This document shows, in pieces, positions 1 to 6,491 of a stretch of 6,764 nt of DNA (position 1 is the stretch's first letter; each line of letters begins with the position of its first letter). Origin of the DNA: Pseudomonas sp. (GTDB lineage Bacteria > Pseudomonadota > Gammaproteobacteria > Pseudomonadales > Pseudomonadaceae); contig JAURXE010000557.1 of the NCBI GenBank assembly GCA_030654635.1, forward strand, positions 1 through 6,764, in the 5' to 3' direction. The notes below the pieces were generated by a model. That model was not told where the DNA came from. It saw nothing but the letters and a program-made list of their open reading frames with translations, and searched no databases. The position numbers were made by a program, and so were the translations under genes.

Positions 1-144
1 TCGGCTTGGCAATTTATCGGTCACTGCTGCACTTTTGATCGGCTCGCCGGCCGGCGCAGGTGATGGGGTGTTACCGGCAGTGACTGCCAGCGGCTTTGGG
101 TTATTTGCCGTATCTACTGAGCAACAGTTTTATCGGGAGTCGTC

Positions 145-633
145 ATGCAAAAAATTCTGGTCAGCGCTTGTTTGCTCGGTCAGCCGGTGCGCTATGACGG
201 CGGTGTTCATGGCCCCTTTGCTGCCCTGTTGCAGTGGCAGCAGCAGGGTCGCGTGGTGGCGCTGTGCCCGGAGGTGGCCGGTGGCTTGCCGACCCCGCGC
301 GAGCCTGCGGAAATTCTCGGTGGCCAGGGCGGGCAAGTGCTGGATGGGCTGATTGCCGTACGCACTGTGACGGGCGAGGATGTCAGTGCGGCCTTTGTCG
401 CCGGCGCGCAGATTGCCGAACGGCTGGTCCAGCAGCACGGCATCCGCGTCGCGGTACTCAAGGCGCGCAGCCCCTCCTGTGGCAATCATCAGAACTACGA
501 TGGCAGTTTCAGCGGCACCCTCGTGGCGGGCGAGGGCGTCACCGCCGCAGCGTTGCGCCGGCTGGGCGTGCAGGTGTTCAACGAGGCACAACTGCCGGAG
601 GCTGAGGCCGCGCTATTGGCCTTGCAGGCATGA
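145..633 (+). CDS. DUF523 (TudS/YbbK-like) iron-sulfur protein
   Basis: 162 aa, a whole single-domain DUF523 protein. Hallmarks seen: SACLLG (7-12) followed by VRYDGG, CPEVAGGLPTPR (41-52), and KARSPSCG (106-113). The three family cysteines C9, C41 and C112 are all present. In TudS, a characterised short DUF523 protein from Pseudomonas, three cysteines hold a [4Fe-4S] cluster that removes sulfur from thiouracils without net redox; this protein keeps that arrangement and the nearby E43. From memory, some relatives carry a further Cys where V15 sits here. There is no fused DUF1722 domain and no signal peptide or membrane segment, so it should be cytosolic. The ATG at 145 is chosen for its GGGAG ribosome binding site (135-139, 5-base spacing) and because the family starts right before KILVSACLLG. 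It converges on serA and shares its terminator. Family assignment is firm; thiouracil or thionucleobase desulfuration as its true job is inferred. Confidence 0.93.
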   Translation: MQKILVSACLLGQPVRYDGGVHGPFAALLQWQQQGRVVALCPEVAGGLPTPREPAEILGGQGGQVLDGLIAVRTVTGEDVSAAFVAGAQIAERLVQQHGIRVAVLKARSPSCGNHQNYDGSFSGTLVAGEGVTAAALRRLGVQVFNEAQLPEAEAALLALQA

Positions 634-637
634 AAAT

Positions 638-660
638 GGGCAGCCGAGGCTGCCCTTTTT
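638..660. terminator. Bidirectional Rho-independent terminator between DUF523 gene and serA
   Basis: GGGCAGCC (638-645) pairs perfectly with GGCTGCCC (648-655), realistically 7 bp with a CGAG tetraloop. It is followed on the + strand by five T (656-660). On the - strand the same stem is followed by ATTTTC, so it can also end serA transcripts, whose stop codon lies 14 bases away. It begins only 4 bases after the DUF523 stop codon. Confidence 0.9.
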
Positions 661-674
661 GTTGTTGCGGCGGC

Positions 675-1907
675 TTAGAACAGTACGCGGCTACGGATGG
701 TGCCGTTGACGTGCTGGAGTTTTTCCAGCGCCAGGTCCGAGTACTCGGCGTCGATGTCGATCACCACGTAGCCGACTCTCTCGTTGGTCTGCAGGTACTG
801 ACCGGAGATGTTGATGCCGTTTTCGGCGAACACCCGGTTGATCTCGCTGAGTACGCCCGGCACGTTTGAGTGGATGTGCAGCAGACGGTGCTTGCCCGGA
901 TGCGCCGGCAGGGCCACTTCGGGGAAGTTGACCGAGGACACCGAGGTGCCGTTGTCGCTGTACTTGACCAGCTTCTCGGCCACTTCCAGACCGATGTTGG
1001 CCTGGGCTTCGGCGGTGGAGCCACCGATGTGCGGAGTCAGAATTACGTTGTCCAAGCCGCGCAACGGGCTGGCGAACTCTTCACCGTTGGCGCGTGGCTC
1101 AACCGGGAACACGTCGATGGCGGCGCCGATCAGGTGCTGGTCTTTAATGGCGGCGGCCAGGGCGTCAATCACCACCACGCTGCCCCGGGCGGCGTTGATC
1201 AGGATGCTGCCCTTCTTCATCGCGCGAATTTCTTTCTCGCCGATCATCCACTTGGTGCTTTCCAGCTCCGGCACGTGCAGCGAGACGATGTCGGCCATGC
1301 CCAGCAACTCGGTCAGGCTGGCGACCTGAGTGGCGTTACCCAGCGGCAGTTTGGTCAGCGGGTCGTAGAAGAACACCTGCATGCCGAGGGCTTCGGCCAG
1401 AACCGACAACTGGGTGCCGATCGAGCCGTAGCCGACGATGCCGAGCTTTTTGCCGCGAATTTCAAAGGAGTTTGCCGCGCTCTTGATCCAGCCACCGCGG
1501 TGGCAAGAAGCGTTCTTCTCGGGGATGCCGCGCAGCAGCAAAATCGCCTCGGCCAGTACCAGCTCGGCCACTGAGCGGGTGTTCGAGTAGGGTGCGTTGA
1601 ACACCGCGATGCCGCGTTCGCGGGCGGCGTTCAGGTCAACCTGGTTGGTGCCGATGCAGAAGCAACCGACGGCCACCAGCTTGTTGGCGCAGTTGAAGAC
1701 TTCTTCGGTCAGCTGGGTGCGCGAGCGAATACCAATAAAGTGCGCGTCGGCGATTTTCTCTTTCAGCTGATCGTCCGGCAGCGAGCCGGTGAGGTATTCG
1801 ATATTGCTGTAACCGGCAGCCTTGATGGTGTCCACGGCGGATTGATGGACGCCTTCGAGGAGAAGGAACTTGATCTTGCTCTTGCCGAGAGAAGTCGTCT
1901 TAGTCAT
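675..1907 (-). CDS. serA: D-3-phosphoglycerate dehydrogenase SerA
   Basis: 410 aa, the same length as E. coli SerA. It oxidises 3-phospho-D-glycerate to 3-phosphohydroxypyruvate with NAD+, the committed step of serine synthesis, in the cytosol. The NAD-binding motif GYGSIG lies at 159-164 with the adenosine-ribose Asp at 182. The catalytic trio is R241 (AARGSVV), E270 (PVEP) and H293 (TPHIGG). A C-terminal ACT domain covers about 340-410. The serine feedback-site residues known from E. coli are all kept (HIHSN: H346 and N348; N366), so the enzyme should be serine-inhibited. This is the short-ACT type without the extra intervening domain of the long form. E. coli SerA also reduces 2-oxoglutarate to D-2-hydroxyglutarate, which makes the divergent dehydrogenase gene meaningful. 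The start is clear from alignment with E. coli SerA; only a weak AGG lies upstream on the - strand (about 9 bases away). Confidence 0.98.
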   Translation of the reverse strand: MTKTTSLGKSKIKFLLLEGVHQSAVDTIKAAGYSNIEYLTGSLPDDQLKEKIADAHFIGIRSRTQLTEEVFNCANKLVAVGCFCIGTNQVDLNAARERGIAVFNAPYSNTRSVAELVLAEAILLLRGIPEKNASCHRGGWIKSAANSFEIRGKKLGIVGYGSIGTQLSVLAEALGMQVFFYDPLTKLPLGNATQVASLTELLGMADIVSLHVPELESTKWMIGEKEIRAMKKGSILINAARGSVVVIDALAAAIKDQHLIGAAIDVFPVEPRANGEEFASPLRGLDNVILTPHIGGSTAEAQANIGLEVAEKLVKYSDNGTSVSSVNFPEVALPAHPGKHRLLHIHSNVPGVLSEINRVFAENGINISGQYLQTNERVGYVVIDIDAEYSDLALEKLQHVNGTIRSRVLF

Positions 1908-2108
1908 CTGCGTAAACCTATTGGCCGAATTAAATATGGCTGCGAAGCATCGCTTACAGGCGCACTAGACCGGGATAAACCGCTGTCTAACGTCGCCTGG
2001 GGGACGCTGCAAAGGGTGCGTATGCTAGCATACGAGACCCCTGAAACACCCACCCCTGGCCGATGAAGCGTGCTCAGGGTGACCATGAATCGTTTGAGAG
2101 TTGCGTCC
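1908..2108. promoter_or_regulatory. Divergent intergenic region, serA / D-2-hydroxyglutarate dehydrogenase
   Basis: 201 bases between two start codons that face away from each other, so it must carry promoters for both genes. By eye I cannot assign a convincing -35/-10 pair in either direction. For serA there is an AT-rich, -10-like stretch on the - strand (1929-1937) and a TTGCAG (2007-2012 reversed) without a good partner at normal spacing. The strongest signal is the palindrome listed separately (2019-2034). No riboswitch-like fold or leader peptide was recognised. Confidence 0.7.
2014..2040. promoter_or_regulatory. Palindromic candidate operator in the divergent promoter
   Basis: CGTATGCTAGCATACG (2019-2034) is a perfect 16-base palindrome. 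It is embedded in outer arms GGGT (2014-2017) and ACCC (2037-2040), offset by one and two unpaired bases. It ends 74 bases before the dehydrogenase start and begins 111 bases from the serA start, a normal place for an operator. The GTAT...ATAC ends are compatible with sites of GntR-family or other dimeric helix-turn-helix repressors, but no regulator gene lies in the window and the identity of the binder is unknown. The outer arms would also allow a hairpin in RNA, but there is no T-run, so a terminator is unlikely. Confidence 0.55.
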
Positions 2109-3503
2109 ATGACCCATCCCGCCTTGATCGAAGCGCTGCAGACCCTGGTTGAACCCGGCAAGGTGTTGACCGATGCCGATTCCCTCAACACCTATGGCAA
2201 AGACTGGACCAAGCACTTTGCCCCGGCGCCCCTGGCCATCGTGTTCCCGAAGACGGTTGAGCAGGTGCAGGCGATCGTCCGTTGGGCCAATCAACATAAA
2301 GTTGCGTTGGTGCCCTCGGGCGGTCGTACCGGCTTGTCGGCCGGCGCGGTAGCGGCCAATGGCGAAGTGGTGGTGTCGTTTGACTACATGAATCAGATTC
2401 TCGCCTTCAACGAATTCGACCGTACTGCGGTCTGCCAGGCCGGGGTAATCACCAAGCAATTACAAAGCTTTGCCGAAGAGCAGGGCCTGTATTACCCGGT
2501 GGATTTCGCCTCCTCGGGCTCCAGCCAGATCGGCGGCAATATCGGCACTAATGCCGGCGGCATCAAGGTGATTCGCTACGGCATGACCCGCAACTGGGTG
2601 GCCGGCATGAAAGTGGTAACCGGCGCCGGCGACATTCTGGAGCTGAATAACGACCTGATTAAAAACGCCACCGGCTACGACATGCGCCAGCTGTTTATCG
2701 GCGCCGAAGGCACTTTGGGTTTTGTGGTCGAGGCCACCATGCGCCTGGAGCGCACGCCGAAGAACCTCACCGCCATGGTGCTTGGCACCGCCGATTTCGA
2801 CTCGATCATGCCGGTGTTGCACGCTTTCCAGGGCAAGCTGGACCTGACCGCGTTTGAGTTCTTCTCCGACAAGGCCCTGGCCAAGATCCTCGCCCGTGGC
2901 GATGTGCCGGCGCCTTTTGAGTCCGAATGCCCCTTCTATGCCCTGCTGGAATTCGAAGCCAGCACTGAGGAGGTGGCCAACCAGGCCCTGGCAACTTTCG
3001 AGCATTGCGTCGAGCAAGGCTGGGTGGTCGATGGCGTGATGAGCCAGAGCGAGCAGCAGCTGCAGAACCTCTGGAAGTTGCGCGAGTACATCTCCGAGAC
3101 CATCAGCCACTGGACGCCGTACAAGAACGATATCTCGGTGACCGTCAGCCAGGTGCCGGCGTTCCTGCATGATATCGACGCGATCGTCGAAGCCAACTAC
3201 CCGGATTTCGAAGTGATCTGGTTCGGCCATATCGGCGACGGCAACCTACACCTGAATATCCTCAAGCCCGAGAACCTCAGCAAAGACGAGTTCTTCGCCA
3301 AGTGCGCAACGGTCAACAAGTGGGTATTCGAGACGGTGCAGAAGTACCGCGGTTCGATCTCCGCCGAGCACGGCGTCGGCATGACCAAGCGCGACTACCT
3401 GCACTACAGCCGCTCGGAGGCCGAGATTGGCTATATGAAGGCGATCAAGGCGGTGTTCGATCCAAACGGCATCATGAACCCCGGCAAAATCTTTCCGCTC
3501 TGA
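2109..3503 (+). CDS. FAD-linked D-2-hydroxyglutarate dehydrogenase
   Basis: 464 aa from the ATG at 2109. It oxidises D-2-hydroxyglutarate to 2-oxoglutarate and passes electrons to a flavoprotein or quinone acceptor; in Pseudomonas stutzeri the homologue is known to work together with SerA. The N-terminal FAD-binding PCMH fold shows VPSGGRTGLSAGAV (68-81), GGNIGTNAGG (142-151) and FIGAEGTLG (196-204). The C-terminal FAD-oxidase domain carries the metal/substrate site: R325, K339, H374 and H381 in GHIGDGNLHLN, and E420-H421 in SAEHGVG. There is no signal peptide. A longer reading frame from GTG 2070 exists, but 2109 has GAGAG (2096-2100) 8 bases upstream and gives the 464-residue length and MT-PALI beginning I recall for P. 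aeruginosa PA0317. The same fold includes D-lactate and glycolate dehydrogenases (GlcD, Dld); closeness to PA0317 and linkage to serA favour D-2-hydroxyglutarate. Confidence 0.93.
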   Translation: MTHPALIEALQTLVEPGKVLTDADSLNTYGKDWTKHFAPAPLAIVFPKTVEQVQAIVRWANQHKVALVPSGGRTGLSAGAVAANGEVVVSFDYMNQILAFNEFDRTAVCQAGVITKQLQSFAEEQGLYYPVDFASSGSSQIGGNIGTNAGGIKVIRYGMTRNWVAGMKVVTGAGDILELNNDLIKNATGYDMRQLFIGAEGTLGFVVEATMRLERTPKNLTAMVLGTADFDSIMPVLHAFQGKLDLTAFEFFSDKALAKILARGDVPAPFESECPFYALLEFEASTEEVANQALATFEHCVEQGWVVDGVMSQSEQQLQNLWKLREYISETISHWTPYKNDISVTVSQVPAFLHDIDAIVEANYPDFEVIWFGHIGDGNLHLNILKPENLSKDEFFAKCATVNKWVFETVQKYRGSISAEHGVGMTKRDYLHYSRSEAEIGYMKAIKAVFDPNGIMNPGKIFPL

Positions 3504-3536
3504 CTGGAAAGCTACTGCGCTCGGTGATGCTGCGTT

Positions 3537-3596
3537 GGCGGAGTCGGGAAAAATGCTCATTGGCACCAGCCAACTCCGCTTTTTCCCGACTCCGCC
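3537..3596. repeat. Perfect 17-bp inverted repeat with nested hairpins
   Basis: Left arm 3537-3553 (GGCGGAGTCGGGAAAAA) is the exact reverse complement of right arm 3580-3596, with a 26-base loop. Inside the loop, TTGGC (3560-3564) pairs with GCCAA (3569-3573). The loop also holds a second copy of the arm end: ACTCCGC at 3573-3579, directly before TTTTT (3580-3584), and again at 3589-3595. GCGGAGT (3538-3544) can therefore pair with either copy. Pairing with the inner copy gives a stem followed by U5, terminator-like for the dehydrogenase transcript. Pairing with the outer copy buries the U5 in the stem. It lies 34 bases after the dehydrogenase stop. It could be a terminator/anti-terminator or an extragenic repeat; I do not recognise it as a named element. 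Confidence 0.75.
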
Positions 3597-3706
3597 GCCT
3601 TGCCTGACCTTTGCTCGTGACGCTTTCATTCTGTACCGAAGCCCTAGGGTGGAAGACCGCGCAGCGTTTCCCACCGGTGTCAGCCCCCAATTTTCAGGAG
3701 TCCCGG

Positions 3707-4375
3707 ATGAGCTACCAACACCACTATATCGACGGCACCCGCATTCACTTTCCCATGGGCAAGGTGGTCTGCGTCGGCCGTAATTATGCCGAGCACGCCA
3801 AGGAGCTGAACAACCCGGTGCCCACCGAGCCGTTGTTGTTTATCAAGCCGGGCAGTTGCGTGGTGCCTATGGATGGCAGTTTCAGCATTCCCAATGATGA
3901 GCGCGGCGCGGTGCATTACGAGGCGGAAATCGCCGTGCTGATCGGCAAACCCTTGTCGCGCAAGCCGAATGCCGAGGAAGTGCTGGATGCTATTTCCGGC
4001 TTCGCCCCGGCCCTGGACCTGACCCTTCGTGAGCTGCAGGACAAGCTCAAAGCCAAGGCCTACCCCTGGGAAGTGGCCAAGTCCTTCGATGGTGCCTGCG
4101 TGCTGGCGCCTTTCGTGCCGGGCGATGCAGTGGCGGACCTGACCGATATCGGTATTCGTCTGAGCCTGAATGGCGAGCTGCGCCAGGACGGCAACAGCCG
4201 CGACATGCTTAACCCGATTCTGCCGCTGATCCAGCACATCTGCGGGCATTTCAGCCTGCAGGCTGGCGACGTGATTCTCACCGGCACGCCGGTGGGCGTT
4301 GGTCCGCTTAAGGTTGGCGATCAGTTGTTGCTGGAGCTGCTGGGCCACTCGGGCTTTACCAGCCGGGTACTGTAA
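3707..4375 (+). CDS. Fumarylacetoacetate hydrolase-family protein (FAHD1/YcgM type)
   Basis: 222 aa, the short single-domain FAH form, close in length and motifs to E. coli YcgM and human FAHD1. It begins MSYQHHYIDG, with KVVCVGRNYAEH at 19-30 and LLFIKPG at 43-49. Metal ligands are E72 and E74 in VHYEAEIAVLIG and D104 in ALDLTLRELQ. K125 and the TGTPVGVGP loop (192-200) complete the active site. Members bind Mg2+ or Mn2+ and act on beta-diketo or enol acids: acylpyruvate hydrolysis, oxaloacetate decarboxylation and, in recent work, oxaloacetate keto-enol tautomerisation. The exact substrate cannot be read from sequence. Start 3707 has AGGAG (3696-3700) with 6-base spacing; the in-frame ATG at 3611 would add 32 residues unlike the family. 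It follows the dehydrogenase on the same strand after 203 bases containing an inverted repeat, so co-transcription is uncertain. A strong terminator follows it. Confidence 0.93.
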   Translation: MSYQHHYIDGTRIHFPMGKVVCVGRNYAEHAKELNNPVPTEPLLFIKPGSCVVPMDGSFSIPNDERGAVHYEAEIAVLIGKPLSRKPNAEEVLDAISGFAPALDLTLRELQDKLKAKAYPWEVAKSFDGACVLAPFVPGDAVADLTDIGIRLSLNGELRQDGNSRDMLNPILPLIQHICGHFSLQAGDVILTGTPVGVGPLKVGDQLLLELLGHSGFTSRVL

Positions 4376-4386
4376 GGCTGCGCCAC

Positions 4387-4426
4387 AACGCCTAACGCCC
4401 GTCCTATACGGGCGTTAGGCGTTTTT
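4387..4426 (+). terminator. Rho-independent terminator after FAH-family gene
   Basis: AACGCCTAACGCCCGT (4387-4402) and ACGGGCGTTAGGCGTT (4408-4423) form a perfect 16-bp stem with a 5-base loop. A T-run at 4422-4426 overlaps the last stem pairs. It starts 12 bases after the stop codon. This cleanly separates the FAH-family gene from the next gene, which therefore needs its own promoter. Confidence 0.95.
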
Positions 4427-4458
4427 GGCCAGGGTTGTAACTGTTTTTTCACCTGGCG

Positions 4459-4486
4459 TTGGTTACCCTGCGCTGCGTTTCATAAC
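4459..4486 (+). promoter_or_regulatory. Possible sigma-70 promoter for the YjiK-like gene
   Basis: TTGGTT (4459-4464) and CATAAC (4481-4486) are separated by 16 bases, downstream of the terminator and about 37 bases before the likely start codon. The match to consensus is only 3/6 and 4/6. It is offered because the terminator forces a promoter somewhere in 4427-4522. Confidence 0.3.
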
Positions 4487-4522
4487 GCTTCAGGCCATGG
4501 ACAGGCTTTCGCTGCGGCAATC

Positions 4523-5428
4523 ATGAGTTTCCCTATGTCCCGAACATTTCGCCTGTGCGCCCTGGCGGTTCTGCTGATTGCAGCCGCAGTCACCCTGCAC
4601 CTGTTGCGTCTCGATGCGCGGGCGCTGTTATGGCTGCAAGAATCGCGTGCCACTGCTGAGCAGCGCGCCAGCGGGCTGTGGTTGCCGGGCTATCAGGCGG
4701 TGCTGCAACTTGAGGTACCTGGCTTTGAGAAAGAAGAGTTTTCCGACCTGAGCTTTAATCCGGCGACCAATACGCTGTTCACCGTCAGCGGCAAGCGGTC
4801 CTTGCTGATCGAACTGTCGCTGGACGGCCAGTTGCTGCGCAGCATCCCGGTCATCGGTGCGTCCAATCTGGAGGGCGTAGCGGTGCTGGAGGACGGTTAT
4901 CTGGCAGTGACGGATGAGCGCCAGCACAACCTGACGATTTTTAAACTCGACGCCAACACCCAAGAGTTGCGTACCGAGCAGGCCGTGCAGCAGGTCGAGC
5001 TTGGCTACCGCGATAGCGCCAATAAAGGCTTCGAAGGCCTGGCCTGGGACAAGCGCAACCAGCGCTTGCTGCTGGGTAAGGAAAGGGACCCATTGATGCT
5101 ATTTGGCTTGCCGTCCGATGGCCGTAGGGTGACTGGCGAACTGCAAGAATTGGCCAGTCTGGACGGGATCATGACCGATCTGGCCGGCCTCACGGTCGAT
5201 CCGCGCAGCGGGCAGATCCTGGCCCTGTCGCAAGAGTCCCATCTGTTGGTTAGCTTGAATCAGCAGTACCAGCCGCAGAGCTTTATCGCCTTGCTGGGCG
5301 CTTTGAATGGGCTGGACAGCTACATCCCGCAGGCCGAAGGGGTGGCGCTGGATGGCACCGGCAACCTGTATATGGTCAGCGAGCGCAATAAGTTTTATGC
5401 CTTTCGCAAGGCGCCTGCGGCCCAGTAA
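4523..5428 (+). CDS. SdiA-regulated (YjiK-like) beta-propeller protein, membrane-anchored
   Basis: 301 aa. One hydrophobic segment (about residues 11-28) follows a short basic start (RTFR); no lipobox or clear cleavage site follows, so a signal anchor with the body in the periplasm is likely. The rest has propeller-like repeats, each a D/E-G-hydrophobic start, a short turn and a strand: SDLSFNP (74), LEGVAV (116), FEGLAW (170), LAGLTV (220) and AEGVAL (271), spaced about 42-54 residues. This matches the SdiA-regulated family (YjiK), named for control by SdiA in enteric bacteria; its biochemical function is unknown. Start is uncertain: 4523 has no clear ribosome binding site, whereas ATG 4535 (297 aa, MSRTFR) has a weak GAG 7 bases upstream and leaves the membrane segment intact. 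The gene stands alone after a strong terminator and converges on the amidohydrolase gene. Confidence 0.85.
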   Translation: MSFPMSRTFRLCALAVLLIAAAVTLHLLRLDARALLWLQESRATAEQRASGLWLPGYQAVLQLEVPGFEKEEFSDLSFNPATNTLFTVSGKRSLLIELSLDGQLLRSIPVIGASNLEGVAVLEDGYLAVTDERQHNLTIFKLDANTQELRTEQAVQQVELGYRDSANKGFEGLAWDKRNQRLLLGKERDPLMLFGLPSDGRRVTGELQELASLDGIMTDLAGLTVDPRSGQILALSQESHLLVSLNQQYQPQSFIALLGALNGLDSYIPQAEGVALDGTGNLYMVSERNKFYAFRKAPAAQ

Positions 5429-5437
5429 CCGCAGGCG
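5412..5437. terminator. GC-rich hairpin across the YjiK-like stop codon
   Basis: CGCCTGCGG (5412-5420) pairs with CCGCAGGCG (5429-5437) around an 8-base loop that holds the stop codon (5426-5428). It sits at the meeting point of two convergent genes only 24 bases apart. Only two T follow, so it is not a canonical intrinsic terminator. It may still pause polymerase or protect 3' ends in either direction. Confidence 0.45.
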
Positions 5438-5452
5438 TTGCGCCGCGCCGAC

Positions 5453-6481
5453 TTAGGCGCTTTCGAAGCCTTGCAGCACGTTGATCGCGTTGATGCCGAT
5501 CTCCTCGACGGCGTAGCCACCTTCCATCACAAACAGGGTCTGCAGGCCCAGTTGGCCGATAATTTCGCCCATGCGCAGGTAGTCCGGGCTGGCCAGTTTG
5601 AACTGCGAGATCGGGTCTTCCTTGAAGGTGTCGACGCCCAGCGAGACGATAAGCGCATCGGGGGCGTATGCGGCGATCTGCCGGCAAGCGTCCTGCAATG
5701 CCAGGCTCCAGGTCGACCAGTCGCTGCCGGCGTGCAGCGGGTAGTTAAAGTTGAATCCCTCGCCGACGCCCTGGCCTTTTTCGTCGTTAAAACCCAGGAA
5801 GTACGGGTACTCGAAGCTGGGGTGGCCGTGGATCGAGGTAAACAGCACATCGGCGCGGTCGTAGAAGATGTCCTGAGTGCCATTGCCGTGGTGGTAGTCG
5901 ACGTCGAGGATAGCCACTCGTTTGGCGCCCAGATCCAGCAGCGCCTGGGTGGCGATGGCGGCGTTGTTCAGGTAGCAGTAACCGCCCATGTAGTCGGCGG
6001 CGGCGTGATGGCCCGGTGGCCGGCACAGCGAGAACACTCCGCGGGCGCCCTTGGCCAATTCGGCTTGGCCGGTGAGGGCGACGTTGGCCGAGCTGAGGAT
6101 CGCTTGCCAGGTACCGGCGGTGATCGGCGCGCCGGCGTCGAAGGAATAAAAACCCAGTTTGCCGTCGATATCGCCGGGTTCGATCTGCCGCAAACGGCGG
6201 ATCGGCCAGGTCATTGGCAGCATGTCGTGGCTGCGGCCCAGGGCCTGCCAGTCGCTCCAGGCGTTCTGTAGAAAGTTGACGAAGCCGGCGCTGTGCACCC
6301 GGCGAATCGGCGCTAGGCCAAAGTCCAGCGGGCCGCGTACTTCGCCAAGGCCCACGGCGCGGGCGCGGGCCAGTACCATGTCGGCGCGGCTGGGCATTTC
6401 AAAGCAGGGGCTGAACTTGCCGTCGATCAATTCGGCGGCGCCGTGGTGCAGGCGATGATCGTCACTGTAAATCGTCAGCAT
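5453..6481 (-). CDS. Acetylpolyamine amidohydrolase (histone deacetylase family)
   Basis: 342 aa, close to the 341-residue Mycoplana ramosa enzyme. It removes the acetyl group from N-acetylated polyamines (acetylputrescine, acetylcadaverine, acetylspermidine) using Zn2+ in the cytosol. The active site is complete: tandem His dyad H158-H159 in RPPGHHA, zinc ligands D195 and H197 in DVDYHHGNGT and D284 in LGVDTF, and Y323 in EGGY. From memory these positions coincide with the M. ramosa numbering. The GFYSFDAGAPI stretch (110-120) lies in the loop region that narrows the pocket in polyamine-type members. There is no signal peptide. Start 6481 has GGAG (6488-6491) with 6-base spacing, immediately after a 9-bp hairpin. 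The gene follows a polyamine-binding protein gene on the same strand 103 bases upstream, supporting a role in polyamine catabolism. By position it resembles P. aeruginosa PA0321 rather than aphA (PA1409). Confidence 0.95.
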   Translation of the reverse strand: MLTIYSDDHRLHHGAAELIDGKFSPCFEMPSRADMVLARARAVGLGEVRGPLDFGLAPIRRVHSAGFVNFLQNAWSDWQALGRSHDMLPMTWPIRRLRQIEPGDIDGKLGFYSFDAGAPITAGTWQAILSSANVALTGQAELAKGARGVFSLCRPPGHHAAADYMGGYCYLNNAAIATQALLDLGAKRVAILDVDYHHGNGTQDIFYDRADVLFTSIHGHPSFEYPYFLGFNDEKGQGVGEGFNFNYPLHAGSDWSTWSLALQDACRQIAAYAPDALIVSLGVDTFKEDPISQFKLASPDYLRMGEIIGQLGLQTLFVMEGGYAVEEIGINAINVLQGFESA

Positions 6482-6491
6482 AAGGGTCTCC

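Noticed and set aside
3..38. Open frame at the left edge ending GLAIYRSLLHF-stop, possibly the tail of an upstream gene
   Set aside because: Eleven residues are too few to recognise, and other frames are equally open; no support for a call.
76..88. Small inverted repeat GGCAG-TGA-CTGCC upstream of the DUF523 gene
   Set aside because: A 5-bp stem with a 3-base loop and no T-run is common by chance.
105..133. Promoter-like TTGCCG (105-110) / 17 bases / TTTTAT (128-133) before the DUF523 gene
   Set aside because: Transcription would start at about 140, after the GGGAG ribosome binding site at 135-139, so it would leave that site out of the message.
870..1574. 234-codon open frame on the + strand opposite serA
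   Set aside because: It is antisense shadow of a fully conserved SerA and has His/Gln-rich composition typical of a reverse frame.
2070..2108. GTG start at 2070, extending the dehydrogenase by 13 residues
   Set aside because: ATG 2109 has a better-placed GAGAG and gives the family length and N-terminus.
2460..3230. 256-codon open frame on the - strand inside the dehydrogenase gene
   Set aside because: It lies wholly opposite a gene with clear motifs; long antisense frames are expected in high-GC Pseudomonas DNA, and the translation shows no recognisable domain.
3611..3706. ATG at 3611, extending the FAH-family protein by 32 residues
   Set aside because: ATG 3707 has a near-perfect AGGAG at 6-base spacing and matches the YcgM-like beginning; the extension resembles nothing in the family.
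5438..6271. 277-codon open frame on the + strand opposite the amidohydrolase
   Set aside because: The true frame carries the full catalytic set; this one is Ala/Gly/Val-rich shadow sequence with no domain and no ribosome binding site seen.
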